Assembly: GCA_965262505.1 (NCBI GenBank)
Contig: CBDHFM010000030.1
Span: 992,001-1,056,000 of the forward strand
Length of the DNA: 64,000 nt
From: JACPPO01 sp965262505
Lineage (GTDB): Bacteria > Acidobacteriota > Vicinamibacteria > Vicinamibacterales > UBA2999
Direction: 5' to 3'
In this document: one piece after another, positions 1 through 8,562 of the stretch
How positions within the stretch are numbered: position 1 is the first letter of the stretch
Layout: each line of letters begins with the position of its first letter
Program-made: the position numbers and the translations under genes
The notes under the pieces: model-generated
The model's input: the letters and a program-made list of their open reading frames with translations, nothing else
The model's database searches: none
Told to the model about the DNA's origin: nothing

Positions 1-260
1 CACAAAACGCGGCTTCCCACAGCGCCCACACGCCTTGTTCTCAACACAGATTCCGGTAACCCAAGTTACGGCGCGACGATGCACCGCTCGGTAACACCTA
101 GTTATGGCTCGACAGGGCGCGTAGTGCCCGCCGTACGGGCTCCGTACGCTTCCTTATCAGATTTCAGTTGTGGAGGAAAAATCGCGCGTTTATACTCTCC
201 GGCAGGCCCACGGCGTGCGGTTGAGCCCCAGTCGGATGTTTGTCTTGCAAGGGAGTTTGT
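1..260. other. Intergenic stretch at the window edge with short repeats
   Basis: No gene is seen before the VOC protein. Bases 14-35 match bases 8456-8477 exactly, which form the 3' arm of a hairpin downstream of a TonB receptor gene, so the window probably opens just past a similar gene end. Bases 54-78 and 89-114 are an imperfect direct repeat built on CGGTAAC...AGTTA, each copy able to form a small GTAAC/GTTAC hairpin. Confidence 0.5.
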
Positions 261-764
261 ATGCGCGGTCTAGCGCTGTTTCTCGGGGGACTCTTGCTGG
301 GATCGGCCGTGCAAACGGGCATCGCCCAGGGTGACAACGACAACATCGTTGGCGTGAACCACGTGGGCATTGCCGTCGAGGACTTTGATGCGGCCGTGAA
401 GTTCTACACGGAGGGCATGGGCTTCCGCGAGGCCTTCATCGTGAACGATGCGAACGGGGAACCCACCCAGGCCTACATCCAAGTCAGCCGCGGCACCTTC
501 CTCGAGATTCGGCCGGCGCGGCCGGACCGGCCGGCGGGCGTTATCAACCATGTCGGTCTAGGGGTGGACGACATCCGGGCCACGCTCGCCCGTCTGGAAC
601 GGAACGGTGTCAGGGTCGACGAGCAAGGGCCGCGCACGGGAATCAACAGCGCCATCATCTCCAACGCCTTCAGCCCAGGCGGCGTTCGGATGGAGCTGAC
701 GGAACTTGGTCCGGAGTCGCTCGCGCGGCAGGCCATGGACAGCTGGGACAGCTGGAAGCAATAG
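261..764 (+). CDS. Exported VOC (glyoxalase/bleomycin-resistance fold) protein
   Basis: The 167-residue product has an N-terminal signal peptide (MRGLALFLGGLLLGSAVQTG) followed by one VOC domain. The beta-alpha-beta-beta-beta pattern begins at NHVGIAVEDFDAAVKFYTEG, and a second half starts at INHVGLGVDDIRATLARLE. VOC proteins are metal-dependent enzymes or binding proteins that often act on small carbonyl compounds; the substrate here is unknown. An upstream ATG at 240 is in frame, but AAGGGAG at 249-255 is well placed for the ATG at 261 and only that start gives a clean signal peptide. It begins a plus-strand run with the DUF6152, unknown-family and gamma-glutamyltransferase genes. Export of a VOC protein is unusual. 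Confidence 0.8.
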   Translation: MRGLALFLGGLLLGSAVQTGIAQGDNDNIVGVNHVGIAVEDFDAAVKFYTEGMGFREAFIVNDANGEPTQAYIQVSRGTFLEIRPARPDRPAGVINHVGLGVDDIRATLARLERNGVRVDEQGPRTGINSAIISNAFSPGGVRMELTELGPESLARQAMDSWDSWKQ

Positions 765-792
765 CGTCGCCGCTCCAAGAGAGGATTGGACC

Positions 793-1251
793 ATGAACGT
801 GCAACATCGTCTCTGTGCCGTGTTGGTCGTGTTGTTCAGCGTGGGGGCCGCCGCGTCAGCGTCGGCGCACCACTCGTTTAGCGGCGTCGTCGACGTCGAG
901 GGACAGATCACGCTGACAGGCGTGCTCTCGAAGATCGACTGGGTCAATCCCCACATCTACCTGCATCTCGACGTGACGGACGACGACGGCCAGGTCACGA
1001 CCTGGGCGATCGAGACCCTGCCGACGAATCACCTGCGCAACATTGGCCTCACGAGACTGGACCTCTGGAACGATGCGGCGGCGGGAGAGGTGGTGACGAT
1101 CCACGCCCTCCGGGCCAGGGACCAGGACAGTCGCTTGGGGTGGCTCCAGCGAATTACGTATGCGGACGGCCATTTCTTTCATCTGAGCGGCGATCCGAAC
1201 GAGATCGTCGCGTTGGAGGAGACGAGCGACGCGCAGGGCCCGCGCGATTGA
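793..1251 (+). CDS. Secreted DUF6152-family protein (copy 1)
   Basis: The 152-residue product has a signal peptide ending ASAHHSF. The mature protein starts with the AHHS motif typical of DUF6152, continues with the strand pattern LTGVLSKIDWVNPHIYLHLDV, and has a W-x-I/W-x-L strand near TTWAIETLP. The family function is not known; the fold looks like a small beta-barrel. The longer in-frame ORF beginning at 706 overlaps the VOC gene; the ATG at 793 is preceded by a purine-rich AGAGAGGATTGGACC. It lies 16 bases upstream of an unknown-family gene, the recurring DUF6152 neighbour in this window. Confidence 0.82.
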   Translation: MNVQHRLCAVLVVLFSVGAAASASAHHSFSGVVDVEGQITLTGVLSKIDWVNPHIYLHLDVTDDDGQVTTWAIETLPTNHLRNIGLTRLDLWNDAAAGEVVTIHALRARDQDSRLGWLQRITYADGHFFHLSGDPNEIVALEETSDAQGPRD

Positions 1252-1267
1252 GTAAAGGAGTAGCAAG

Positions 1268-2116
1268 ATGAAGCACCGTTTCTTCGGCTTGGTTCTGCGT
1301 GCGGCCATCGTCGTGGTCGCGGTGTACACCGTCGGGCCCCGTGTGGCCGGCCAGGAAGCCCAGCGAGCGACTCCCGGTGCGCCTATAGCGGCGACGCCGC
1401 GCATGGCCGACGGGCATCCCGACCTGAGCGGCTACTGGTACCGTCGCCTGCCGCCGATTACCCCTGTGCGGCGCGTTGGCGGGTCGATCATTCTGGACCG
1501 CAACGCGCCGCGGGATCCGAACGAGCCGCCGTCCGGCAACGCCCCGGAACTCCTTCTAGGCACGCCGACGTACAAGCCGGAGTTCCTCGCGAAGGTGAAG
1601 GAACTGGACGAGAACCAGGTCTTTCAGGATCCGGCGTTCACCTGCGGGCCTCCCGGGATCCCGCGGATTGGGCCCCCGCAGCGCATTGTGCAGACCCCCC
1701 GCCAGGTGGTGGTGCTCTACGATGACCTGAACGGGAACTTTTTCCGCCTGATTCCCATCGACGGCCGTCCGCATCGCGAGGGCATCGAGCGGTCGGCGCA
1801 CGGGGACTCGGTCGGCCATTGGGAGGGAGATACGCTCGTCATCGACGTGAGGAACTTGAGCGGAGAAACCTGGCTGGGCGACGACGGGCTGTTTCACACC
1901 GAGGACCTGCGCGTGACCGAGCGGCTGCGCCGTGAGGGCAACACCCTCACGTGGCAGGCGATCGTCGAAGACCCGGCGGTGCTGGTGGAACCATGGACGG
2001 TGAATCCGCGAACGCTCACGCTGAGGGCCGACGACGAGATCGAAGAAGCAGCGTTCTGCCAGGACCGGGACCAGCCGAACATGCAGGATCTGTCGCACCA
2101 CAGGAACACTCGCTAG
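1268..2116 (+). CDS. Secreted protein of the expanded unknown family (divergent member)
   Basis: The 282-residue product has a signal peptide followed by ADGHPDLSGYWYRR, the 'hPDLSGxW' entry motif of the family. It has RIGPPQRIVQTPRQVVVLYD in the middle and the diagnostic core VGHWEGDTLVIDVRNLSG near residue 180, then a strand-rich LRVTERLRREGNTLTWQAIVEDP. No catalytic signature is recognised and no function is assigned. AAAGGAG upstream of ATG 1268 supports the start. It follows a DUF6152 gene closely and is probably co-transcribed with it and with the following gamma-glutamyltransferase. Confidence 0.75.
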   Translation: MKHRFFGLVLRAAIVVVAVYTVGPRVAGQEAQRATPGAPIAATPRMADGHPDLSGYWYRRLPPITPVRRVGGSIILDRNAPRDPNEPPSGNAPELLLGTPTYKPEFLAKVKELDENQVFQDPAFTCGPPGIPRIGPPQRIVQTPRQVVVLYDDLNGNFFRLIPIDGRPHREGIERSAHGDSVGHWEGDTLVIDVRNLSGETWLGDDGLFHTEDLRVTERLRREGNTLTWQAIVEDPAVLVEPWTVNPRTLTLRADDEIEEAAFCQDRDQPNMQDLSHHRNTR

Positions 2117-2138
2117 GGTGTGTGCGCAGAGGAAGCCC

Positions 2139-3839
2139 ATGCTGAACTCCACCCTCGAGCGTCGGCTCACCGCCCTCATCGCGCTGCTCCCCATCCTCTT
2201 CCTCGGTCTCGGCATTCAAGGCGCCGAGGCGCAGGACAACGAGAGATTTCCGTACGAGACACTGCGTTCCCCGGTCATGGGCCTCCGCGGGGCCGTGGCC
2301 ACGAGTCAACCGCTCGCCGCGAACGCCGGACTCGACATCCTGAAGAAGGGCGGCAACGCGATCGACGCCGCCGTCGCGACCGCCGCCATGCTGACCCTCG
2401 TCGAGCCCAACAGCACGAGCCTCGGCGGCGACGCGTTCATCATGATCTACATCGCCGCGGAGAAGAAGTTGGTCGGCATCAACGCGAGCGGGCGTGCACC
2501 GTACGCGATGACGCTCGACGCGCTGAACGGGAAGCTGGAGACGCACGGGATGGATCGGATCCGTGGCATCTACTCCGTCTCGGTGCCCGGGGCCGTCGAT
2601 GGATGGTTCGAGGTGCTCGAGGAGTACGGGACGATGACCATGGCCGAGGTGCTCGAGCCCGCGATCTACTATGCCGAGCATGGCTTCCCCGTCTCGCCCA
2701 TCATCGCCGACGCGTGGCGGTTGCTCGAGCGGAATCGAGAGCCGTCGACGAGGGCTGCGCTGCTCCTCGACGGCGAGCGTGCCCCCAGGGCCGGCGATGT
2801 GTTCCGCAACCCGGATCTGGCCAGGACGTTCAGGATGCTTGCCGAAGACGGCAGGGACGCCTTCTACAAGGGACCCATCGCCGAGGCAATCGTCGCGTAC
2901 TCCGACCGGCACGACGGGTTCCTCACCATGGAGGACTTCGCGGATCACACCTCGACGTGGGTCGAGCCGATCTTCGCCGACTACGAGGACTACCGGCTCT
3001 ACGAGCTGCCGCCTAACGGCCAGGGCATCGCAGCGCTCGAGATGATCAAGATCCTCGGCAACGTCGACCTCGGTGCGATGGGCCACAACTCCGCGGAATA
3101 CCTCCACTATCTCATCGAGGCCAAGAAGCTCGCCTACGCGGACATCCGGAAGTGGAACGGGGATCCGGAGTTCAACCGTCTCCCGACCCAAGAGATCATC
3201 TCCACCGAGTATGGACGGCGACAATTCGAGCGTATCGACCCGGCGAAGGCCATGGAACGTCCCGCGTCGGGCATCTCCGGCAATGGGGACACAGTCCTCC
3301 TGGAAGTCATGGACGAGGACCACAACGCCGTCTCGTTCATCTACAGCATCTACTCGGCATTCGGCTCCGGCCTCGTCGCTCCAGGAACCGGCTTCCCGCT
3401 GCAAAACAGGGCCGCGCTCTTCTCACGGGAGCCCGGCCACGTCAACGTCGTCGAGCCGCACAAGCGCCCCTTCCATACGATCATCCCGGCGATGGCGTTC
3501 AAGGACGGGGAGTTCTTCATGACGTTCGGGGCGATGGGCGGCGCCGTTCAGCCCCAGCAGCACGTGCAGGTCTTCCTGAACGTCGTCGAGTTCGGAATGA
3601 ACGCGCAGCAAGCCGTCGAGATCCCTCGGATCAATCACAACTTCGGACTGAACGTGACCGTCGAACCCGGTATCGACGAAGCGGCAGTGGCCCAGCTCGA
3701 AGCGATGGGTCACGAGATCCGACGGAGAACGACCCGCGGAGGCGTGGGAGGCGCTCAGCTGATCATGTTCGATCAACCGACCGGTGTGATGATCGGCGGG
3801 TCGACGCCGCACAAGGACGGGATGGCGGTGGCGTACTAG
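2139..3839 (+). CDS. ggt: Gamma-glutamyltransferase family protein (periplasmic)
   Basis: The 566-residue product has a signal peptide ending near GAEAQ, then the GGT fold: GAVATSQPLAANAGLDILKK, GGNAIDAAVATAAMLTLVEP and TSLGGDAFIM. The autoprocessing site is read at GNGD-T (Thr385), which would be the nucleophile of the small subunit, followed by NAVSFIYSIYSAFGSGLVAP and TGFPLQNR. This resembles the non-glutathione-specific GGT-like branch rather than classical TTHxS enzymes. Such enzymes cleave gamma-glutamyl bonds in the periplasm. An in-frame GTG at 2118 exists, but AGAGGAAG at 2128-2135 favours ATG 2139. Length is normal for the family. Confidence 0.9.
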   Translation: MLNSTLERRLTALIALLPILFLGLGIQGAEAQDNERFPYETLRSPVMGLRGAVATSQPLAANAGLDILKKGGNAIDAAVATAAMLTLVEPNSTSLGGDAFIMIYIAAEKKLVGINASGRAPYAMTLDALNGKLETHGMDRIRGIYSVSVPGAVDGWFEVLEEYGTMTMAEVLEPAIYYAEHGFPVSPIIADAWRLLERNREPSTRAALLLDGERAPRAGDVFRNPDLARTFRMLAEDGRDAFYKGPIAEAIVAYSDRHDGFLTMEDFADHTSTWVEPIFADYEDYRLYELPPNGQGIAALEMIKILGNVDLGAMGHNSAEYLHYLIEAKKLAYADIRKWNGDPEFNRLPTQEIISTEYGRRQFERIDPAKAMERPASGISGNGDTVLLEVMDEDHNAVSFIYSIYSAFGSGLVAPGTGFPLQNRAALFSREPGHVNVVEPHKRPFHTIIPAMAFKDGEFFMTFGAMGGAVQPQQHVQVFLNVVEFGMNAQQAVEIPRINHNFGLNVTVEPGIDEAAVAQLEAMGHEIRRRTTRGGVGGAQLIMFDQPTGVMIGGSTPHKDGMAVAY

Positions 3840-3875
3840 CGGACCTGCCTTGCCCTTCCGTGTCTACTGGCCTAC

Positions 3876-4898
3876 CTACCGCCCCGCGTAGCTCTTTGTG
3901 TCGCCGGTACGGCCGTTCGTCACGGTGAAACTGCCGTCGGCCTGGGCTGACACCTTGATCCAGTGGCCCGTATCGACGTCCCCGAGGTTGGCGATGAACT
4001 CCTCGGGCCCGTTCTGCTGGTTGCCCAGCATCGAGAAGTGAAGCTGCCAGAGGTCCTCAAGGCCTGGGGACGAGTTGATGGTCTGGATGGTCGGCTGAAT
4101 CGCGCCCTTCTTGATGCCGTTGTTCGTGACGGCGACCCTCGGCCGAAGGGCGTGCACGAAGGTCGGCGAGCTGGCCTCGTCGTCACCGTGCTGCGAGGCC
4201 AGGAGGACATCGACCGTTCCGACCCGGTTGGTCGGGCACACCAGGCCATATTCCTGGTTCCACGACAGATCACCAAGATTCACGAGACGGAACTCGCCGT
4301 GGGCGACGATCGTCCCTACCGAGTACGCGTCGTCGCTCGTTTCGTCCTCCATGGGCGAGAAGCTGGCGCAGAGCGGGTTGGGGATGCCGCCGCCCTCCAG
4401 CGGAACGCTGAGCAGACCGGCGTTCGAGCTGAGCACCCGCACGTCCAGGCCGGCAATCGGTATCTGGTCGCCAGCTCTGGCCTCGATGTGCGTGCCTTTG
4501 CTGCGCACCTGCGTGTAGGCGTCGAACGCCACTCGACGACGCGCCTCGCTCTCGGAGGTCGTCCCGTGATCGACGAAGTTGCGGATCGGCAGCCGCGCCG
4601 CCAGTGCCGGAACGCCACCGATATGGTCGCCGTGGAAGTGCGTGACGACGAGGTAGTCGATCTGCGTGACCCCGGCGAGGGCCGCGGCGGCCGCGATCCG
4701 GTCCGCGTCGCGGCCATCGAAGCCCGCGTACCCGGCGTCGACCAGCATCGACTCACCGGAGGGGGAGACGTACAGGGTCGCGTGTCCCCCTTCGACATCG
4801 ACGAAGTAGACATCCAGGGTCTCGCCCGCCGGCGCCTGGGCGGAGGACGAAGCGGAGAGGGTGACAACGGCGGCGAGAGCGATCACGAACGCGCCCAT
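3876..4898 (-). CDS. Exported MBL-fold hydrolase, ComEC-tail-like
   Basis: The 340-residue product has a signal peptide (MGAFVIALAAVVTLSASSSAQ) and a metallo-beta-lactamase fold: LDVYFVDVEGGHATLY, then VVTHFHGDHIGG (zinc motif HxHxDH at about residue 87), and later NLGDLSW. The opening YFVDVEGG...LVDAG is characteristic of the C-terminal hydrolase domain of ComEC/Rec2 relatives, here as a free-standing secreted enzyme. The start at 4898 is chosen because AAAAGGAAT lies 8 bases upstream; an ORF start at 4949 has no such support. It converges with gamma-glutamyltransferase and diverges from the next MBL gene. Substrate unknown. Confidence 0.85.
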   Translation of the reverse strand: MGAFVIALAAVVTLSASSSAQAPAGETLDVYFVDVEGGHATLYVSPSGESMLVDAGYAGFDGRDADRIAAAAALAGVTQIDYLVVTHFHGDHIGGVPALAARLPIRNFVDHGTTSESEARRRVAFDAYTQVRSKGTHIEARAGDQIPIAGLDVRVLSSNAGLLSVPLEGGGIPNPLCASFSPMEDETSDDAYSVGTIVAHGEFRLVNLGDLSWNQEYGLVCPTNRVGTVDVLLASQHGDDEASSPTFVHALRPRVAVTNNGIKKGAIQPTIQTINSSPGLEDLWQLHFSMLGNQQNGPEEFIANLGDVDTGHWIKVSAQADGSFTVTNGRTGDTKSYAGR

Positions 4899-5107
4899 GA
4901 GAAGATTCCTTTTCCCTGACCGGATACGGGCCAGGACGATAGCCGGCATTAGAGGGTGGGGAGTTCACCGACCGCCCGTTCTCGGACGCGCCGCCCCCCG
5001 GCCACAGCGCAGACTAGACCCGTCATACGGCGTTGTCAAGCTGAGGCGGGAGAAACAGGATAGTGCGATGATACGCACGGATGTGATTGGAGAGGAGCGG
5101 TGATGAC

Positions 5108-6058
5108 GTGCGAGTAGATTTTGTAAGACAGGGCTTTCGTGTGTTGATAGTGCTTCTCTGCGCGGGTGTGCACGCCGGCCCGGTGCGCGCCCAGGCGCCT
5201 CAGGCCGCGCGGCAGATGGTCGAGGTGGCGACAGACGTGTACCTGATGACCGGGGCTGGCAGTAACTCGATCTTCGTCGTGACGGAGGACGGCGTGCTGG
5301 TGTTCGACAGCGACATCCGCAACGCTGACGTGGACCGTGCCGCCATCCGCCGGGTGACAGACGGGAGGATCGTCTATCTGTTTTCTTCGCATGCCTCCGG
5401 CGATCACTCGACGGGGGCGTGGCACTTCCGGGAGGACAACCCTGTCTACATCACGCCGCGGGATCAGGTCAGGGCCTATTTCATGACCGAGCTGCCGGAG
5501 TTCGACGAGCGCAAGGCCGAGGGTCGGCCAGGCTACAACCTGCCAGGGAGCAGACTGATTCAGCCGACCATTGGCTTCGACGACAGCCTGACGCTGTATT
5601 TCGGAGGTCTGACGTTTCAGGCCAGGGCGGAAGGCTACGGCCACACCAGCGGCGACATGACGCTGTACATCCCACAGCGTCGGGTCATGTTCATGGGGGA
5701 CCTCCTCAACAACGAGGTGCACCCTGGCCAGGCGGACGCGGGCGGTGTGCTCAAGGCGCAGATCCAGGGGCAGATCGAGATCCTCAACCGGATCGCCGAA
5801 CGCAACCTGGCCGCTGACACGTATGTCCCCGGCCACGGCCCGGTGCACATCGGCCGGGGCGTCGCCGACATCACCGACCAGCGCGACTATTTCGTGCTCA
5901 TGCGCGAAGAGGTCGCCAACATGGTGCTCGCCGGCAGGAGCTGGGAGCAGATTCTGAAGGAGTTCAGGGTTCCGGAACGGTTCTCACGCTACCCGCCCGG
6001 CAGGCTACCGAACATCCTGAGGCTGTTCTACAACCAGCTGATCGAAAACGGGTACTAA
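5108..6058 (+). CDS. Exported MBL-fold hydrolase (glyoxalase II-like)
   Basis: The 316-residue product has a signal peptide ending GPVRAQA, then NSIFVVTEDGVLVFDS, the motif SSHASGDHSTG (about residue 94), GYGHTSGDMTLYIPQRRVMFMGD and VPGHGPVHIG. The canonical HxHxDH is altered to HxSxDH, so one zinc ligand is changed, though the GHTSGD and GDLL metal residues are kept. A TTG and a GTG (5108) are the only upstream start options; GGAGAGGAG at 5089-5097 suits GTG 5108. A strong hairpin terminator follows the gene. Enzymatic activity is likely but the substrate is unknown. Confidence 0.82.
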   Translation: MRVDFVRQGFRVLIVLLCAGVHAGPVRAQAPQAARQMVEVATDVYLMTGAGSNSIFVVTEDGVLVFDSDIRNADVDRAAIRRVTDGRIVYLFSSHASGDHSTGAWHFREDNPVYITPRDQVRAYFMTELPEFDERKAEGRPGYNLPGSRLIQPTIGFDDSLTLYFGGLTFQARAEGYGHTSGDMTLYIPQRRVMFMGDLLNNEVHPGQADAGGVLKAQIQGQIEILNRIAERNLAADTYVPGHGPVHIGRGVADITDQRDYFVLMREEVANMVLAGRSWEQILKEFRVPERFSRYPPGRLPNILRLFYNQLIENGY

Positions 6059-6079
6059 ACGAGCGCGGCGAACACGCGA

Positions 6080-6112
6080 AAGGGGCCGAACCCGCGGTGG
6101 GTTCGGCCCCTT
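6080..6112. terminator. Bidirectional Rho-independent terminator
   Basis: A perfect 14-bp inverted repeat (6080-6093 and 6099-6112) with loop GCGGT, followed by CTTTC on the plus strand and preceded by a short A-run serving the minus strand. It sits between the convergent MBL gene and unknown-family gene. Confidence 0.85.
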
Positions 6113-6138
6113 CTTTCAGCTGATGGCTGTGCCCTGGC

Positions 6139-7323
6139 TTACCTTCTCGAATCTCTCGGATCGAAGGCGTTCTCGGTCGCCCTGATCTGCGCGCCCATCA
6201 CGAGATTGATCACGCCGTAATTCTGTTCGTGGCACGCGAACTCGTACAGCGGGGGATCGATTCTCGGCAGAGGAGCCTCGACGGACCACGGTTCCGTCCA
6301 CGTGTTCGGATCGGTGACCGTGTATTCGTAGCGCAACGTGTCCGCGTCGACGACGGCGAAGCGCTCTTCCAGGTGCAGGTCGGGAGTGCCCCCCAGGATG
6401 TTCCCACCGGGAGCCCGGTCTTTGAAATTGGTGGTCTCCACGACAAGGGTGTTGCCCTCCCAGTGGCCACGTGAGGTGCCGTACCACTGTGGGACGGTTT
6501 GCGGGAGACCCGGACGCCCATCCAGCGGAATGATCCGGGCATCGGTCATCCGCTGCTGAACGATCACAACGTGGCCCGGGGTCTGGATGATCTGAGCCTC
6601 GGTCGTCACGCCTGCCGACGTCGCTTCAGCGGACCCTGGTCGGCCGCCTCGGACGAGTGGCGCGGCGCCGCCGCCCAGGACGCAGCGTGTATACAGGTTT
6701 CCAAAGATCTCGACGCCGGTCTGGTGGTCTCTCACTAGCCGCAGGGCGGCCGCATCAGCCCGTCGCTGCTCGGCCTCGGGGGTAAACGAAGGAATCCTCC
6801 CATCCTGCGGACTGACAATCAGCCCGGTGCGCAGGTTCGGTCGAACCGGACTCTGCCACGCCTCCATCCCAAACTCTTTCCAATCGTAATGAACAACGCC
6901 CGGATCGGCGCCCGCGTCGGTGTCGGCTTGAGTCAGGAACGCGGCGAGGGCCTCATCCGTCGTGTACAGCGGCTTGTCGACGCCACGGGGGCGCTGCTGC
7001 GGCGAATACGTGGCGGTGACGAAATACCCTCGCAGGTCCGGGTCGCCCCATGGGGTCCGCGGCGGATCCGATAGAACGGGCTTGCCCGGATCGTAGACCC
7101 GCGCTGCCAAAATCGCCTTTCTTCTCTCGAGCTCGGCTGCCCATATCGCCGCCGACTCTGCTTCCGAGCGGAGGGCCACCTCTCGGGCGGCCGCTTTGAC
7201 CTCCTCAATGGTCTGCTCCGCGGCTCGCCTGGTCTCCTGGCCCGCGGCAAGAGCAGGAGCCCACGCCATAACCGCCAGCACCAATCCCACAACACCCGAC
7301 GTGACGACAACTCGTGTACGCAT
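6139..7323 (-). CDS. Secreted protein of the expanded unknown family, long type (L1)
   Basis: The 394-residue product has a signal peptide ending PALAAG, an N-terminal alpha-helical segment, then TPWGDPDLRGYFVTATYSPQ, VVHYDWKEFGMEAWQSPVRP, NLYTRCVLGGG, RGHWEGNTLVVETTNF and the C-terminal FACHEQNYGVINLVMGAQIR. These blocks define the 'long' subfamily seen six times here. No enzyme signature is recognised; the conserved single Cys in TRC and in ACHEQ could form a disulfide. AGGAG seven bases before ATG 7323 fixes the start over one at 7350. It follows the short-type gene by 27 bases, so the two are almost certainly one transcript. Confidence 0.8.
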   Translation of the reverse strand: MRTRVVVTSGVVGLVLAVMAWAPALAAGQETRRAAEQTIEEVKAAAREVALRSEAESAAIWAAELERRKAILAARVYDPGKPVLSDPPRTPWGDPDLRGYFVTATYSPQQRPRGVDKPLYTTDEALAAFLTQADTDAGADPGVVHYDWKEFGMEAWQSPVRPNLRTGLIVSPQDGRIPSFTPEAEQRRADAAALRLVRDHQTGVEIFGNLYTRCVLGGGAAPLVRGGRPGSAEATSAGVTTEAQIIQTPGHVVIVQQRMTDARIIPLDGRPGLPQTVPQWYGTSRGHWEGNTLVVETTNFKDRAPGGNILGGTPDLHLEERFAVVDADTLRYEYTVTDPNTWTEPWSVEAPLPRIDPPLYEFACHEQNYGVINLVMGAQIRATENAFDPRDSRR

Positions 7324-7350
7324 GTGAAATCTCCTGATTCCCTTGCTCAT

Positions 7351-8244
7351 CTAGGGGAGAGCCTGCCTGGGTCCGGGTCGATAGAGTCCAAGCGGGTCGT
7401 ACATCATCTCTTCTACGAACGGTACGCAGTTGAATTCAACGAGCTGCATATTGGGTTCAAGGCGGCGATAGATCGGGAAGCTCATCGTCCAGGGCCGCGA
7501 GAAGACCTGCGGGTCCTCGATGGTGGCCTCGTACAGCAGGTGGTTCGGGCCGCCGGGCGTCCAGCGCTCGACCACATGAAGCGCATCGCTGTGAAAGTTC
7601 CCGGCCCGGTCGAACCACGTGTTGGCATTGAACCCCTTGACGTCGACGACGAGGGTATCGCCCTCCCAGCGGCCGTTCGACCATCCCATCCAAGAATCGA
7701 CCGGCGGCTCCGAATCATCAAAGTAGATCCAGCGCACGGTCCATTTGTATTCGTACACGATCATGATCTGGTCTTGATTCTGGAAAATCTGAAACGGAAA
7801 CGGCATGTAGTTGGCGCGTGGCACGCCGGGCCGATAGCATTGGAGCTCGGGGTCGCCGTTGTCGTACCGGCTGGGATCGTTGGCGACCGTGACGAGCATC
7901 CGATTCGCGAGCTTCTGTTCCTTTATCTTCAACGCCTCGGGCAGATACGGGAGCTCGTTGCCTTCGACGATGCCCATCCCCCCTGGCTGCGCCCCATACG
8001 CGCCCATCGTTGCGGGCCGAGGTCCCTCTTCCGCTTCGTGCGCGAGGATGTTCCAATTCGCCGTGGTGAAGGACTGCCAGATCCCGTTCAAGTTGGGCTT
8101 CCCGTCCTCCGCCCGGGCGACGCCCGTGGTGGAAGGGGATATCCCCGCTGGGGAGGGGGCCTGCCCCGCGATCGGGATGGCCGCGAGCGAGATCGTCCCC
8201 ACAGCCACAGCCGCAATCGCCACGCTTTTCAACCGAATCTGCAT
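7351..8244 (-). CDS. Secreted protein of the expanded unknown family, short type (S1)
   Basis: The 297-residue product has a signal peptide (ending IPIAGQA) and the short-type block order: GKPNLNGIWQSFTTANWNIL, NDPSRYDNGDPELQCYRPGV, RANYMPFPFQIFQNQDQIMI, GWSNGRWEGDTLVVDVKGF, DALHVVERWTP and the C-terminal EFNCVPFVEEMMYDPLGLYR. Function unknown. Four copies with this layout occur in the window, each directly upstream of a long-type gene. AGAGGT precedes ATG 8244. It is the first gene of an S-L pair downstream of a TonB receptor. Confidence 0.8.
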   Translation of the reverse strand: MQIRLKSVAIAAVAVGTISLAAIPIAGQAPSPAGISPSTTGVARAEDGKPNLNGIWQSFTTANWNILAHEAEEGPRPATMGAYGAQPGGMGIVEGNELPYLPEALKIKEQKLANRMLVTVANDPSRYDNGDPELQCYRPGVPRANYMPFPFQIFQNQDQIMIVYEYKWTVRWIYFDDSEPPVDSWMGWSNGRWEGDTLVVDVKGFNANTWFDRAGNFHSDALHVVERWTPGGPNHLLYEATIEDPQVFSRPWTMSFPIYRRLEPNMQLVEFNCVPFVEEMMYDPLGLYRPGPRQALP

Positions 8245-8562
8245 TGGATACCTCTACCCGCCTCGGCACATGCGCGAGAATCGACGGTCATTCGACGCCA
8301 CATCATAACCCAGACGCGGCACAATCTCCATCAGTGTCAGTGGAAGTCGCGGGAGCGGGGCTGGTGTGAAGGTCACGAGCGGGCGTGGAGCGTCGGTCTA
8401 GTGCTTTACTAGCGTTTTACTAGTCCCAAAACCGCGTGTGGGCGCTGTGGAAAGTTTCCCACAGCGCCCACACGCCTCGTCATTTCCTACTCTTCGGTAA
8501 CCGGACTCGCTCGCCTTGAACCGGTTACAGTCGGGAACCGGTCACCGATCAGGTTCGTCTCC
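8245..8562. other. Intergenic region between S1 and the TonB receptor
   Basis: 318 bases without a gene. It contains a long GC-rich hairpin at 8434-8475 and a GGTAAC/GGTTAC cluster near 8496-8552 (CGGTAACCGG, ACCGGTTACAG, AACCGGTCACC). The motif resembles the repeats at the start of the window. No ORF with coding character is visible. Confidence 0.5.
8434..8475. repeat. Long hairpin, dispersed repeat downstream of a TonB gene
   Basis: Arms 8434-8450 and 8459-8475 are a perfect 17-bp inverted repeat (GCGTGTGGGCGCTGTGG and its complement). The 3' arm recurs at 14-35. There is no T-run on either side, so an ordinary intrinsic terminator is not shown, but it lies about 90 bases past the minus-strand TonB stop codon and may end that transcript or protect its 3' end. 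Confidence 0.6.

Noticed and set aside
2016..3404. 462-residue minus-strand ORF opposite gamma-glutamyltransferase
   Set aside because: It lacks a signal or domain, is Arg/Asp/Val-rich as expected for the antisense frame of a high-GC gene, and fully overlaps a clear enzyme.
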